Below, in pieces: positions 36,501 to 45,755 of a DNA stretch of 64,000 nucleotides. The DNA lies in the NCBI GenBank assembly GCA_910578175.1, contig CAJTPF010000002.1, forward strand, positions 132,337-196,336, in the 5' to 3' direction. This DNA comes from an uncultured Lachnospiraceae bacterium (GTDB lineage Bacteria; Bacillota; Clostridia; Lachnospirales; Lachnospiraceae). The notes under the pieces were generated by a model. It was not told where the DNA came from. It searched no databases and saw only the letters and a list, made by a program, of their open reading frames with translations. Position numbers and translations under genes: made by a program. Each line of letters starts with the position of its first letter. Position 1 is the first letter of the stretch.

Positions 36501-36549
36501 TTTAAAAGGGGTGTTCCATAAGTCATATCATGACTCATGAAACACCCCC
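36501..36549 (-). terminator. Intrinsic terminator after pgi
   Basis: The long stem is GGGGTGTT (36508-36515) with AACACCCC (36541-36548), extended inward by GTCAT/ATGAC. On the minus strand it is followed by TTTTAAA (36507-36501). It lies between pgi and the esterase gene, both on the minus strand, so the glycan operon needs its own promoter in 36439-36500. Confidence 0.8.
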
Positions 36550-36634
36550 ATTTAATTTCAAATACAGTATATCATTGAATCATCTGTTCTTCAATATCAG
36601 AAAATTGGAAGTTCTTTCTATGAAATAAAGCTAT

Positions 36635-37981
36635 TTATAATCTTTTCAGTAACTCTTCTCTTTCCTTCTCGTATCCCGGTCTGCCTAAGAGTGCAAACAT
36701 ATTCTTCTTATAACTTTCCACACCCGGCTGGTCAAACGGATTTACACCTGAAATATATCCGCTGATACCGCATGCAAATTCGAAGAAATAAAATAGCTGT
36801 CCCAAATAAAACTCATTCTGTTCCGGTACATTTACCATTAAGTTTGGTACGTTTCCATCCGTATGGGCAAGCAGGGTCCCGTTCATGGCACTCTTATTGA
36901 TAAAGTCCACGGTTTTTCCTGCCAGATAATTTAATCCGTCTAAATCCACCGGCTCTTCTTCCAGTTCAAAAGAACACTTTGGTGTCTCTACATTTATTAC
37001 CGTTTCAAACATAATTCTGGAACCATCCTGAATAAACTGTCCCATAGAATGCAAATCCGTTGTAAGATCAACCGATGCAGGAAGGATACCTTTCTGGTCC
37101 TTTCCTTCACTCTCACCGTATAACTGCTTCCACCATTCCGATACATAATGAACACTCGGCTCGTAGTTTGCCAATATTTCCACACTCTTCCCTTTTCTGT
37201 GGAGAATGTTTCGGATCGCCGCATATTTCAATGCATCGTTGTCGGCAAACGCATTATTTAATGCCATTTCCCTTCCGGATGCCGCACCTTCCATAAGCTT
37301 GTCTATATCAGCTCCACTGACAGCGATCGGAAGCAGACCCACTGCGGTAAGTACGGAAAATCTTCCGCCCACATCATCCGGAACTACGAAAGTCTCATAT
37401 CCCTCTTCTGTTGCCAGATTCTTTAACGAACCCTTTTCTTTATCCGTGGTAGCATATATTCTCTTCGCTGCTTCTTCTTTTCCGTACTTTTCTTCCAGGA
37501 TTTTCTTAAATACGCGGAAAGCAATGGCAGGTTCCGTTGTTGTTCCTGATTTGGATATCATATTGATCGAAAAATCTTTGCCTTCCACAACATCCATCAG
37601 ATGTTTGATATAGGTACTGCTGATACTGTTTCCAACATAATATATTTCCGGAGTTTTTCGCTGGTCTTTTGTAAGATTGTTATAAAAGCTGTGTCCCAGG
37701 AATTCGATGGCCGCTCTTGCCCCAAGATAAGAACCTCCGATACCGATGACGAGCAATACGTCGGAATCGTTCTGGATCTTCTTTGCCGCTTCCTTGATTC
37801 TGGAAAATTCTTCTTTATCATAGTCTACAGGCAAATCAATCCATCCTAAGAAGTCGTTCCCCGCACCTGTCTTTGACACCAATGTATTTTTTGCATTTGC
37901 TGCAATACTTTCCATGTTTGTAATTTCACTATCTGAAATAAATTTGGCTGCTTTTGAATAATCAAATGATACTTTTGCCAT
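36635..37981 (-). CDS. pgi: Glucose-6-phosphate isomerase
   Basis: 448 residues, the compact Gram-positive form. LLVIGIGGSYLGARA, the SKSGTTTEPA phosphate loop, DDVGGRFSVLTAVGLLP and the KDQKGILPASVDLTTDLHS stretch are diagnostic. It interconverts glucose-6-phosphate and fructose-6-phosphate in glycolysis. The ATG follows AAAGGAGTG. It is monocistronic, with a terminator directly downstream. A metabolic link to the neighbouring glycan locus (fructose-6-phosphate for amino sugars) is possible but not needed. Confidence 0.97.
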   Translation of the reverse strand: MAKVSFDYSKAAKFISDSEITNMESIAANAKNTLVSKTGAGNDFLGWIDLPVDYDKEEFSRIKEAAKKIQNDSDVLLVIGIGGSYLGARAAIEFLGHSFYNNLTKDQRKTPEIYYVGNSISSTYIKHLMDVVEGKDFSINMISKSGTTTEPAIAFRVFKKILEEKYGKEEAAKRIYATTDKEKGSLKNLATEEGYETFVVPDDVGGRFSVLTAVGLLPIAVSGADIDKLMEGAASGREMALNNAFADNDALKYAAIRNILHRKGKSVEILANYEPSVHYVSEWWKQLYGESEGKDQKGILPASVDLTTDLHSMGQFIQDGSRIMFETVINVETPKCSFELEEEPVDLDGLNYLAGKTVDFINKSAMNGTLLAHTDGNVPNLMVNVPEQNEFYLGQLFYFFEFACGISGYISGVNPFDQPGVESYKKNMFALLGRPGYEKEREELLKRL

Positions 37982-38128
37982 TGATATACACTCCTTTGTC
38001 TGCTCAGTCTATAAAGAATAACCTGAGGTCTGAAAAGGCTTCAGGCGATATACGGGATTATTATAGTACGATTACGGAAATTTGGCAAGGGGATTTTATC
38101 CTGAAAATGATCTGTATTCACAAATTAT

Positions 38129-38725
38129 TCAGCTGTAAAAATTCCGGTTCAATGTTTTATCAATAATCAATTCCACATTTATTTCATACGAAACTCCTGT
38201 AATAGTCGCAACTCCAAATGTTCCTAGCAATTCAGGCTCTCTGACTATCTCATTTCCATATTCATCCATAAACATTCCCTTCCCTATACTGTAAAATCCA
38301 TAGTCTATCTCTGAAGGGATTTCAATATTTTCTCCGGTATTATAAAAATACCCTCTGGTCCAATATTCCCTTCCTACCATTACCGGCGCTATCAATAATT
38401 CTGAAACATCTGTTAAATCATATATCTCCCCAGATTTATTTTTTTTATTTTTTAAGATAAAAATCAAAAGCAATTCTTCTCCGTTTATATTACTTATATT
38501 CGAATTTACTACAACACCTTTAAAAAATAAATCTTTCCTGGGGCTTACCAGAAACACATCCCCCTTTTGAGGCAGGATTCGTTTTCTTTTAATTACCTGC
38601 AGCTGATACTCTTTCGGATCTGACTCATCTAATTTTTCTAATTCCTTTTTAATGTTTTCATCCAACAGCTCATATCGTTCATTAAACCTCTTTGATATTG
38701 GATTATCATTTATATTTTGATCCAC
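38129..38725 (-). CDS. Immunity protein, Imm26-like
   Basis: 198 residues, soluble. After a charged helix (1-50), the stretch LPQKGDVFLVSPRKDLFFKGVV (split here as LPQKGDVFLVS then FFKGVV) and the LLLIFILK strand look like the SH3-like fold of Imm26 immunity proteins of polymorphic toxin systems. It starts with GTG at 38725; AGGAGGG stands 11 bp upstream. It lies 79 bp downstream of the GIY-YIG toxin-like gene on the same strand, the normal order of toxin then immunity. Expected role: binding and blocking that nuclease in the producing cell. Confidence 0.65.
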   Translation of the reverse strand: MDQNINDNPISKRFNERYELLDENIKKELEKLDESDPKEYQLQVIKRKRILPQKGDVFLVSPRKDLFFKGVVVNSNISNINGEELLLIFILKNKKNKSGEIYDLTDVSELLIAPVMVGREYWTRGYFYNTGENIEIPSEIDYGFYSIGKGMFMDEYGNEIVREPELLGTFGVATITGVSYEINVELIIDKTLNRNFYS

Positions 38726-38804
38726 CTGTATATTAACCCTCCTGATACTTTTATAATTATAAATTCTACCATAATTCAGTCAAAATATTAAATTAATTTT
38801 ACAA

Positions 38805-39284
38805 CTATTTTTTTTTCAAATAAGTTAATGCCCACTGGTCAGCCTGAGATCTGAATCTGTGATATGGACTGAGGCTGTTAATTTTATTTAACTTATTAGG
38901 TCCATGATCTATATAATACTGTTCAACCGATCTTGCCTGATTTCGTGTTAAATCTCTATGCTGTACTTCAAGACGGGAAAATCCTTTCCCCTTCAGATTA
39001 TGTTGTTCTAATCTTGCCGACACTAATTGCCTGGTTATTCCTGTATATACCGCTACACCATCTTGAAATCCAAAATAAACTACATTATTGCTTTTCCCCC
39101 TATTTAACCACTCATTAAAATTGTCAGAAAAATTATCTGTATCATCTTCAGAGTTCTCCAGAATTCCTCCATCGAGATCCGTCAGATTTTGTGAAAAATC
39201 AATAATTGGATTCTCTGAAGTTCCAAACGTTGTTGAAGGACTTACACCCCAGTTTCCGATATACCCCGTCATATCCATCTTCAT
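38805..39284 (-). CDS. Small GIY-YIG-type nuclease toxin
   Basis: 159 residues. The first 65 or so are Gly/Ser/Asp-rich and probably disordered. The C-terminal domain (about 66-155) reads VVYFGFQDGVAVYTGITR, the two GIY-YIG strands, then a conserved Arg and His (ARLEQHN), LTRNQARSVEQYYID with the catalytic Glu, and NKINSLSPYH. This domain is common at the tips of polymorphic toxins. Here it is a small free-standing protein whose ATG overlaps the stop of the AAA ATPase (ATGA), and an Imm26-like gene follows. Likely role: DNA-cleaving effector, perhaps loaded into a delivery machine. Confidence 0.65.
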   Translation of the reverse strand: MKMDMTGYIGNWGVSPSTTFGTSENPIIDFSQNLTDLDGGILENSEDDTDNFSDNFNEWLNRGKSNNVVYFGFQDGVAVYTGITRQLVSARLEQHNLKGKGFSRLEVQHRDLTRNQARSVEQYYIDHGPNKLNKINSLSPYHRFRSQADQWALTYLKKK

Positions 39285-41428
39285 CTCTCCCTGTCTTTTT
39301 TATTTTTTTCTGCCGGAATACTTTTTTCGATCAAATATCCATACTTTCCAAACTCTTCCCGAAATACCATCTTTCCGGTCTTCTCATACTCCATCCGAAC
39401 CGCCCATACTATATGCTCCATAGACACTGCCATGTCCTGAGATACTGCTTTAAATACTGCATTTAAAGCCACATTTTTGATTGATGCACCCGAAAATTCA
39501 AAATTATCTGCTAAATATTCATAATCAATAACATCCGTTATTACTTTCCCTCCAAGTACATTTCTCCATATTTCCTCCCGTATCTCTTTGGGCGGCATGG
39601 AAAACCGGACTTCATACTTCATCCGCCGCATAAATGCTACATCCACATTTTCCCGGTAATTCGTAGAAAGAATAACTATTCCGTCAAACTCTTCTATTTT
39701 CTGTAAAATGTATGCAACTTCCGTATTTGCATATTTATCCCTGGCATCCTTTATCTCACTGCGTTTTCCAAATAAGGCATCCGCCTCATCAAAAAACAGG
39801 ATCATATTACTGTTTTCTGCCTTCTTAAATACTTCCTCCAAACGCTTTTCAGTCTCTCCAATATACTTATCCACAACTTTGGATAAATCCACCTTGTACA
39901 ATTCCAAATGCAGCATATTTGCCAACACATAAACCGCCATTGTTTTTCCTGTTCCGGAAGGTCCGGAAAATAATGCTGATATGCATCTTCCATATTGAAA
40001 CTTCTGCCTTAGACCGTAATCCTCATAAACTTTTAACCGGTATTTTACATGAGAATAGATATCTTTCAATATATTTTTTTGTGCAGCTTCCAATTTTAAA
40101 TCGTCCCATGAATACTCATATTCTATATGTCTAATATCATCATATTTACCATCATTTAAGATCATATAACAAATTTTAGATACAAATTCTGCATTGGATA
40201 TTTTATCTGAACCAGCAAATTTAAAATAATGTGCAATTTTTTTAACAAATCCTGCTGCCACTTTCATCTTCACTGCCAGTTCACGAATATCTAGTTTTTT
40301 TGCCTGTTCTTCACCCAGATACTGTACCAGAAATTCTTTCCAAAGCATAAAGCTTTGTATTTCATTCGGTTTCTTTATTTCCATTTGACACACCACATTA
40401 TCAATATAAGGAATAATCTTAAACCTACTGTCAGACGCAATATATATTTCTCTTTTTTCCCGGTCATTTTCTAAACCTGCAATGATTTTAACAATTTTCC
40501 CAATTACATCTTTGCTCCTGTCATTTTTTTCCTGTGCAGATAAAAAAATACAGAGGGCCGACTCGGCAATAAAAACCGTTCTCTTTAATTTTTGTATGAT
40601 CCTTGCTAATTCCTCCCCATTTTCTGTTTCAACATAATCATATATCAAAAGATTGTGGCGTAGTCTTTTAGAAATATGACGGATCATAAATTTTTTTCCC
40701 GACTGCCGTTCTCCAATTATATGAATTACCGGGCATAATTCATCTGCCTCCGTAATTTTTAATACCTGATTACTGATCTGATCGATTTCCTCCCGAAACA
40801 AAACAGAAGATTCCATATCCTTTTGGAAACTATATAACCGGACAGATTTACCAAAATTTTTGTTTGGATTTTGATTGATGCTACTGCTGCCGGATATATC
40901 CATTTCCCTGCAAATATCCGAAATATCAACACCATTCAGGTAATTCAGCAGGGTTAGATCCACGCGAAAGGTATCTTTTATGGAGTCAGAATATATATGT
41001 TCAAGCACTAACACTCTTTCAACGATCTTTCGCGCTTCATAAATTTCTTTTGACAAATTTATCTGTACTTCTTCCGGCATGGCAATCTTTGCAGCTAAAT
41101 CCAGACTTACCCCCCGATCCACATTTCCCGTGATCAAACCGAATACCTCATTTGCTGCATTATCAATATATTCTAAGAATGCCAGTTCAATACAGGTCGT
41201 GGCTATTTCACTTTTCCTGCATTGTTCAAATACTTTTTTATATCGCTCTTTTATTAACTTTGACTTATATCTGCTATAATCAAATTCATATCTGCATTTG
41301 ACGTCCAGACTTTCTTTTGTGACATTCGCTTTTAATATTCTTGCATACCTCTGAAAAGCATCGGGATTTAATTTATTTCTTAACCAATACGATATTTTAT
41401 ATGCACCGACCATTGCATACTGTCTCAT
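39281..41428 (-). CDS. AAA ATPase of contractile-injection-system type (Afp15-like)
   Basis: 715 residues. The C-terminal AAA module (about 450-690) is well conserved: FSGPSGTGKTMAVYVLA (Walker A), YIGETEKRLEEVF, MILFFDEADALFGKRSEIKD (Walker B), and an arginine-finger region with STNYRENVDVAFMRRMKYEV. That run of motifs is typical of the ATPases in extracellular contractile injection (eCIS) loci. A middle module (about 220-420) has a degenerate P-loop GERQSGKK, and the N-terminus is helical. No sheath, tube or baseplate gene is in the window. It is followed by a coupled GIY-YIG toxin gene and an immunity-like gene. Confidence 0.75.
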   Translation of the reverse strand: MRQYAMVGAYKISYWLRNKLNPDAFQRYARILKANVTKESLDVKCRYEFDYSRYKSKLIKERYKKVFEQCRKSEIATTCIELAFLEYIDNAANEVFGLITGNVDRGVSLDLAAKIAMPEEVQINLSKEIYEARKIVERVLVLEHIYSDSIKDTFRVDLTLLNYLNGVDISDICREMDISGSSSINQNPNKNFGKSVRLYSFQKDMESSVLFREEIDQISNQVLKITEADELCPVIHIIGERQSGKKFMIRHISKRLRHNLLIYDYVETENGEELARIIQKLKRTVFIAESALCIFLSAQEKNDRSKDVIGKIVKIIAGLENDREKREIYIASDSRFKIIPYIDNVVCQMEIKKPNEIQSFMLWKEFLVQYLGEEQAKKLDIRELAVKMKVAAGFVKKIAHYFKFAGSDKISNAEFVSKICYMILNDGKYDDIRHIEYEYSWDDLKLEAAQKNILKDIYSHVKYRLKVYEDYGLRQKFQYGRCISALFSGPSGTGKTMAVYVLANMLHLELYKVDLSKVVDKYIGETEKRLEEVFKKAENSNMILFFDEADALFGKRSEIKDARDKYANTEVAYILQKIEEFDGIVILSTNYRENVDVAFMRRMKYEVRFSMPPKEIREEIWRNVLGGKVITDVIDYEYLADNFEFSGASIKNVALNAVFKAVSQDMAVSMEHIVWAVRMEYEKTGKMVFREEFGKYGYLIEKSIPAEKNKKDRER

Positions 41429-41575
41429 TTGTTCTTATCCACCTGCCAGTCTGATATTCATTCCATTATAGGTTTTCAATCGGTAAACGTTCTTTTAATC
41501 TGTCATTTATTATAAACGGCCGCTTTCTCTTCTGTAAATATTTCAATAGTTTTCTTTAGAAAACCTTTAAATAAT

Positions 41576-41617
41576 AAAAAGGTCATATATCAGCCCTTGC
41601 CAATATATAACCTTTTT
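41576..41617 (-). terminator. Intrinsic terminator
   Basis: AAAAAGGT-ATATAT (41576-41590) pairs with ATATAT-ACCTTTTT (41602-41616) around a loop of about 12 bases. Read on the minus strand it ends in TTTTTATTATTT. It lies between the membrane protein gene at 41665 and the ATPase gene and should end the former's transcript. Confidence 0.7.
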
Positions 41618-41664
41618 CTTTTCACTGAACTCTGAATTTATGAGACCAGCAATCTATGACCAGT

Positions 41665-42651
41665 CTATGACAAAAATTCCTCCAGCACCTCATCAAATAT
41701 TTTTTCAATCTCCTCATCCGCCTTTTCTGCTTTCGTCTCCCTGTTTATACTTTGATCAGTATCGCTCTTAAGATTTTCCGTGTTTTTCTCTTTATCCCCT
41801 TCAGCAGCCGTATTTAAATCTATGTTTATCTCCTGGGTTTCTGTCTGAATCTTTTTAGCTTTTCTGCTTTTATTATTTCTTTTTGTTTTCTTTGCCGCCT
41901 CTTTTTTTATGACCGTCTGCTTCTGTTTTTCCGCAGCTCCGTCTTTTTCTTTCATCTTATTCTCTATATTCTCTATTGCCCCGTTCTCATCCAGATCCTT
42001 TTCATCGCACCAATCCGTCCGTATGACATCCATCCCTGCAGCCGCTTCCTCATCATTTCCTTCATCCTTCATTTCCACATGAACCGACGGGATATTGTCT
42101 CCGTCAACCGAATGATTATTATCCAGATAATTTATAATTTCATCCCGAATTACATTTCTCTTATAATCCAATGCAATTATATTATCCCACAGCTTTAGGC
42201 AGATAAATAAAATCGCTGCGGCAGCCGCATATATGTATATCCCTTTTGTCATTTGAGAACCGAAGGATAAATCATCTTTTTGTGCGGCCAACAATATGGC
42301 AATTGCACATATTCCCAATATCAAACAGATTTTCCCAAAAATATCACCGATATCCTGCATTTTTTCCACTAAAATACTTTTTATTTTCCATCCATGCATG
42401 GCACGTTCCACAAATGCACTTAAATTATTTATTTTTTTTCCAAATTTTACTTCATTTTCATACTGAAGAATGATTCCTTCCGCCCTTTTATTTTGTCGTA
42501 TCTGGTAATTTTCTATTTTATCCAAAATATCGTCATAACACAGACTTGCAGCTGTTTTTATTCCGAATCCAATCAGAAATAATCCGATTATTACGTATAA
42601 CATTCCACCGTTTGTCGTAAAATTAATAATAAAATCTGCAATTACCCTCAT
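41665..42651 (-). CDS. Membrane protein with charged low-complexity tail
   Basis: 328 residues from the ATG at 42651, 9 bp after GGGAG; ATGs at 42657 and 42720 are in frame, but the first is too close to the site and the second has none. Membrane segments lie at about residues 10-30, 103-123 and 137-157, with a cytoplasmic helical loop between the first two. The C-terminal half (about 185-328) is almost only Lys, Glu, Asp, Asn and Thr, with a basic patch (KKTKRNNKSRKAKK). The family is not recognised. It has its own terminator and stands upstream of the ATPase/toxin unit, so a link to it is only positional. Confidence 0.55.
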   Translation of the reverse strand: MRVIADFIINFTTNGGMLYVIIGLFLIGFGIKTAASLCYDDILDKIENYQIRQNKRAEGIILQYENEVKFGKKINNLSAFVERAMHGWKIKSILVEKMQDIGDIFGKICLILGICAIAILLAAQKDDLSFGSQMTKGIYIYAAAAAILFICLKLWDNIIALDYKRNVIRDEIINYLDNNHSVDGDNIPSVHVEMKDEGNDEEAAAGMDVIRTDWCDEKDLDENGAIENIENKMKEKDGAAEKQKQTVIKKEAAKKTKRNNKSRKAKKIQTETQEINIDLNTAAEGDKEKNTENLKSDTDQSINRETKAEKADEEIEKIFDEVLEEFLS

Positions 42652-42868
42652 AATCATTTTCTCCCTGCTTAATAATTTACTGCTTCTTATGTTAACACAT
42701 GGAATATCATTTTTAAACACACTTTCTGAAAAATCGTTCGTCCTCCTTCGACAGAAGGCGTCGATTTAAAAGTTTTTCTGTATATGGCTCATGTCTTTGA
42801 CATTCATCTGATTTATTGTATAATATTTCTAAAAAAAGAAAAATAATATTAAATCTGGAGGAAAATTT

Positions 42869-43114
42869 ATGATCTATAAAACAAAAGGAACCTGTTCCCG
42901 TGAGATTCATATTGAAGTTGAAAACGATATCATAAAAGACGTAGCATTTATCGGTGGCTGTAACGGAAACACCCAGGGAATTTCCAGTCTGGTAAAAGGC
43001 ATGAACATACATGATGTCATAGCAAAAATGGAAGGGATCGACTGCGGCGGACGTGGTACTTCCTGTCCGGACCAGCTTGCCAAGGCATTAAAAAAATTTG
43101 TGACTGCACAATAA
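42869..43114 (+). CDS. TSCPD domain protein (TIGR03905 type)
   Basis: 81 residues, a single domain ending in GRGTSCPDQLAKAL, the TSCPD motif that names the family. It is seen as a C-terminal module of some class II ribonucleotide reductases and as a stand-alone small protein in Clostridia. Cys residues at 9, about 31, 59 and 67 could bind metal. Function unknown. The ATG follows CTGGAGGAAAA. It precedes the murG-like gene by 39 bp and is probably co-transcribed with it. Confidence 0.85.
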   Translation: MIYKTKGTCSREIHIEVENDIIKDVAFIGGCNGNTQGISSLVKGMNIHDVIAKMEGIDCGGRGTSCPDQLAKALKKFVTAQ

Positions 43115-43153
43115 AACTTATTAAATTCCATATTGCAGAAAGGACATCCAACC

Positions 43154-44233
43154 ATGTCAAAAAAAATTGTTTTAACCGGCGGCGGTACTGCCGGACATGT
43201 CACCCCGAATATGGCACTCATTCCAGGATTAAAGGATATGGGTTTTGATATAAAATACATAGGATCCTATGACGGTATCGAAAAAAAACTGATTGAAGAA
43301 ATGGATGTTTCATATCAGGGGATTTCATCCGGAAAGTTAAGACGTTATTTTTCCGCCAAAAATTTTACTGATCCGTTCCGGGTGATCAAAGGGTATGGAG
43401 AAGCAAAGAAAATAATTAAAAACTATAAACCGGATGTTCTATTTTCCAAAGGAGGCTTCGTATCCGTTCCGGTCATCCTGGCAGCAAAAAAATACAAAGT
43501 CCCAATCATTATACATGAATCCGATATGACTCCCGGATTAGCCAATAAAATCTCAATCCCATATGCCCATACGGTATGTCATAACTTTCCGGAAACCGCA
43601 AAATATCTGCCGGAAGGTAAATCGCTGCTAACCGGATCACCTATCCGTCAGGAATTAAAACAGGGCGACAAACTTGCCGGACTGAATCTGTGCGGGTTTT
43701 CCGCAAATAAACCCATCATAATGGTCATAGGAGGCAGTCTCGGCGCAGTAGCGGTAAACGAAGCTGTTCGCAGTTCCCTGGATGAACTGTTAAAAACTTA
43801 TCAGATCGTCCATCTCTGCGGTAAAGGAAAAACCGATGACAGCCTGAATAACCGTTCCGGTTATAAACAGTTCGAATATATAAAAGCGGAATTGAAAGAC
43901 TTATTTGCAATGTCCGATATTATCTTATCACGAGCAGGTGCCAATGCAATATGTGAAATTGTAGCCCTGCGTAAACCCAGTATATTAATTCCTTTATCCG
44001 CAAAAGCCAGTCGCGGCGACCAGATATTAAACGCCGACTCTTTTAAACATCAGGGATTCAGCGAAGTGATCCGTGAAGAGGATATGACTTCAGAAATTCT
44101 TATCTCAGCTATTCATTCCGTTTACGGCAACCGGCAGAAATATATTGATGCCATTGATAACGCAGGTACTACGGATGCCGTTAAAACCATTTTGAATCTA
44201 ATACAGGAATTAACCAAAGGCGACAGTCACTAA
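43154..44233 (+). CDS. murG: MurG-like UDP-GlcNAc transferase
   Basis: 359 residues from ATG at 43154, after GAAAGGA at the right distance; an in-frame ATG at 43133 has none. The GT-B fold shows VLTGGGTAGHVTPN (lipid-acceptor loop), FSKGGFVSVPV, HESDMTPGLANK, VIGGSLGAVAVNE and the UDP-GlcNAc site SDIILSRAGANAICEI with Glu. MurG converts lipid I to lipid II on the inner membrane face. It stands outside any mur/dcw cluster, next to a TSCPD gene; some Clostridia carry a second, MurG-like copy, so whether this is the essential one cannot be told here. Confidence 0.88.
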   Translation: MSKKIVLTGGGTAGHVTPNMALIPGLKDMGFDIKYIGSYDGIEKKLIEEMDVSYQGISSGKLRRYFSAKNFTDPFRVIKGYGEAKKIIKNYKPDVLFSKGGFVSVPVILAAKKYKVPIIIHESDMTPGLANKISIPYAHTVCHNFPETAKYLPEGKSLLTGSPIRQELKQGDKLAGLNLCGFSANKPIIMVIGGSLGAVAVNEAVRSSLDELLKTYQIVHLCGKGKTDDSLNNRSGYKQFEYIKAELKDLFAMSDIILSRAGANAICEIVALRKPSILIPLSAKASRGDQILNADSFKHQGFSEVIREEDMTSEILISAIHSVYGNRQKYIDAIDNAGTTDAVKTILNLIQELTKGDSH

Positions 44234-44240
44234 AAACAAA

Positions 44241-44327
44241 TCCGGATTCACTTAATATCTCAATAGTATCCAATAATCTGCCGGCATCGGAACAGCTATG
44301 ATTATTGAGATATAAACGGAATCCGGA
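44241..44327. terminator. Long imperfect hairpin between convergent genes
   Basis: TCCGGATTC (44241-44249) pairs with GAATCCGGA (44319-44327), and AATATCTCAATA (44254-44265) pairs with TATTGAGATAT (44304-44314), leaving an inner region of about 38 bases. It lies between the murG-like gene (plus) and the HIT gene (minus) and is the only terminator candidate for both, though T-runs are weak. Confidence 0.45.
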
Positions 44328-44355
44328 TATAATTATATTTAAAGATATTTCTATC

Positions 44356-44775
44356 TTAATTCAATTCTTTTTTTACCAGTTCCAGCAGTTTCGTAAGTTC
44401 TTCGTCACTGGTTTCTTTTGATTCCCAAAACTTTATGGCATTATCTCCTTCATATCTTGGTATTAAATGGACATGAAAATGAAATTCAGACTGTCCTGCC
44501 AGTTTTCCGTTATTCTGTACAATATTAAAGCCATCTGCCTGAAAGGCGGTCTTCATCGCTGCTGCCAGTCTTTTAGCCAGTACAAAAACCTCTGCGGCCA
44601 GACTGTCATCAATTTCAAAAATATTTTCATAATGCTCTTTTGATAGCATGATAGCATGTCCTCTGGTTGCCGGCCCTATATCAAAGATCACTTTAAACTT
44701 ATCATCCTCATACAATGTTTTTGAAGGGATTTCTCCGTTAATGATTTTACAAAAAATACAATTATTCTCTTTCAT
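44356..44775 (-). CDS. HIT family nucleotide hydrolase/transferase (Hint-like)
   Basis: 139 residues. CIFCKIINGEIPSKTLYEDD at the start is the Hint-type opening, whose Cys pair belongs to a zinc site, and the histidine triad is HFHVHLIPR (about 98-106). Such proteins hydrolyse adenosine phosphoramidates and related nucleotides in the cytoplasm. It is monocistronic; the ATG follows GGAAAGGAAAT. It is divergent from the histidine kinase gene. Confidence 0.92.
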   Translation of the reverse strand: MKENNCIFCKIINGEIPSKTLYEDDKFKVIFDIGPATRGHAIMLSKEHYENIFEIDDSLAAEVFVLAKRLAAAMKTAFQADGFNIVQNNGKLAGQSEFHFHVHLIPRYEGDNAIKFWESKETSDEELTKLLELVKKELN

Positions 44776-44866
44776 TTTTTTATTTCCTTTCCCTTTTAAT
44801 AAAATTTTATTATAAAAATATCGTTTTTGTATGATTAATAGCGCATTTTAAAAAATGCATATCATA

Positions 44867-44922
44867 TTTGTCGAAATATGATGTTCAATTTTGTTTGACA
44901 TTTTCCCTAAAAATGTTAAACT
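44867..44922 (+). promoter_or_regulatory. Promoter with upstream Spo0A-like box
   Basis: A -35 TTGACA (44895-44900), a 16-bp spacer and -10 TAAACT (44917-44922) with TGT before it form an extended -10 promoter facing the histidine kinase gene. TTTGTCGAAA (44867-44876) matches the Spo0A box consensus (TTGTCGAA) and sits about 19 bp upstream of the -35. Control by Spo0A is inference. Confidence 0.5.
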
Positions 44923-44984
44923 ACTTTATTATAAATAATTAAAATATTGGGATACTCTTCCCCCAATATGGAAATGAGGAAAAC

Positions 44985-45704
44985 ATGGTAACAAATTATA
45001 TGAGTGACGAGTATGGGGATTTAATAAATTCCAATCCGACAATCCGAAATCTGTTTAATACAATGGTAGAGGATTTCTCTTTTTCAATGCATGAACTGTC
45101 ACATGAACTGGGTAACATTGTTACTCTCATAAACAGTTCTCTTCAAATTATTGAATCCAGTCATCCTGAGGTTAAAGACTTCAAATACTGGAATTCAACA
45201 GTAGAAGATGTAAAATATATGATTGAATTATTATCCAAACTGTCCTCTTTTAACAATGGCAGTAAACTCAATCCTGAACTAACAGATATCTGTCAAATGC
45301 TAAACAATATAATTAGTTCATTTATTACCAATTCCAATTATTCTCATATTAATTTTATATCTAATATTGCTACTGATATTCCGCTTATGAATGCAGACCC
45401 TATAAAACTAAAACAGGTATTTATTAATATAATCAAAAATGCCTGTGAAGCCGGCAGTCAGACCGTTACGATACAACTTTATCAGGACGAATCAAATATC
45501 CTCATAAATATTCTAGACAACGGATGCGGTTTGAGTCCGGACCAGGTAAAACAGATCTTTAAACCAATGGTCAGTTTTAAAAACGGCGGTACCGGTTTGG
45601 GGCTGCCGATATGTGAACGCATTGTTTTGGCCCATCGTGGTCACATATATTGTAATTCTGAAAAAGATAATGGTACATCCTTTACCATAATTCTCCCTAC
45701 ATAA
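44985..45704 (+). CDS. Soluble orphan histidine kinase
   Basis: 239 residues, no membrane segment and no input domain. A short N-terminal part (1-30) leads to the dimerisation helix with MHELSHELGNIVTLI (phospho-acceptor His in SHELGN). The HATPase domain follows: FINIIKNACEA (N box), ILDNGCGLSP (G1), GGTGLGLPICERI (G2). No response regulator gene is adjacent. Small cytoplasmic kinases of this kind in spore-formers can feed the Spo0A phosphorelay, and a Spo0A-like box precedes the gene, but the partner is not shown. The ATG follows AATGAGGAAAAC. Confidence 0.85.
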   Translation: MVTNYMSDEYGDLINSNPTIRNLFNTMVEDFSFSMHELSHELGNIVTLINSSLQIIESSHPEVKDFKYWNSTVEDVKYMIELLSKLSSFNNGSKLNPELTDICQMLNNIISSFITNSNYSHINFISNIATDIPLMNADPIKLKQVFINIIKNACEAGSQTVTIQLYQDESNILINILDNGCGLSPDQVKQIFKPMVSFKNGGTGLGLPICERIVLAHRGHIYCNSEKDNGTSFTIILPT

Positions 45705-45755
45705 AACATTTCTCCTAAATAGAAATGGAGATTGAAATGACAGCAAAAATTATAA

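Noticed and set aside
42713..43012. 99-codon minus-strand frame
   Set aside because: It overlaps the TSCPD gene on the other strand, which has a ribosome site and a conserved motif; this frame has neither.
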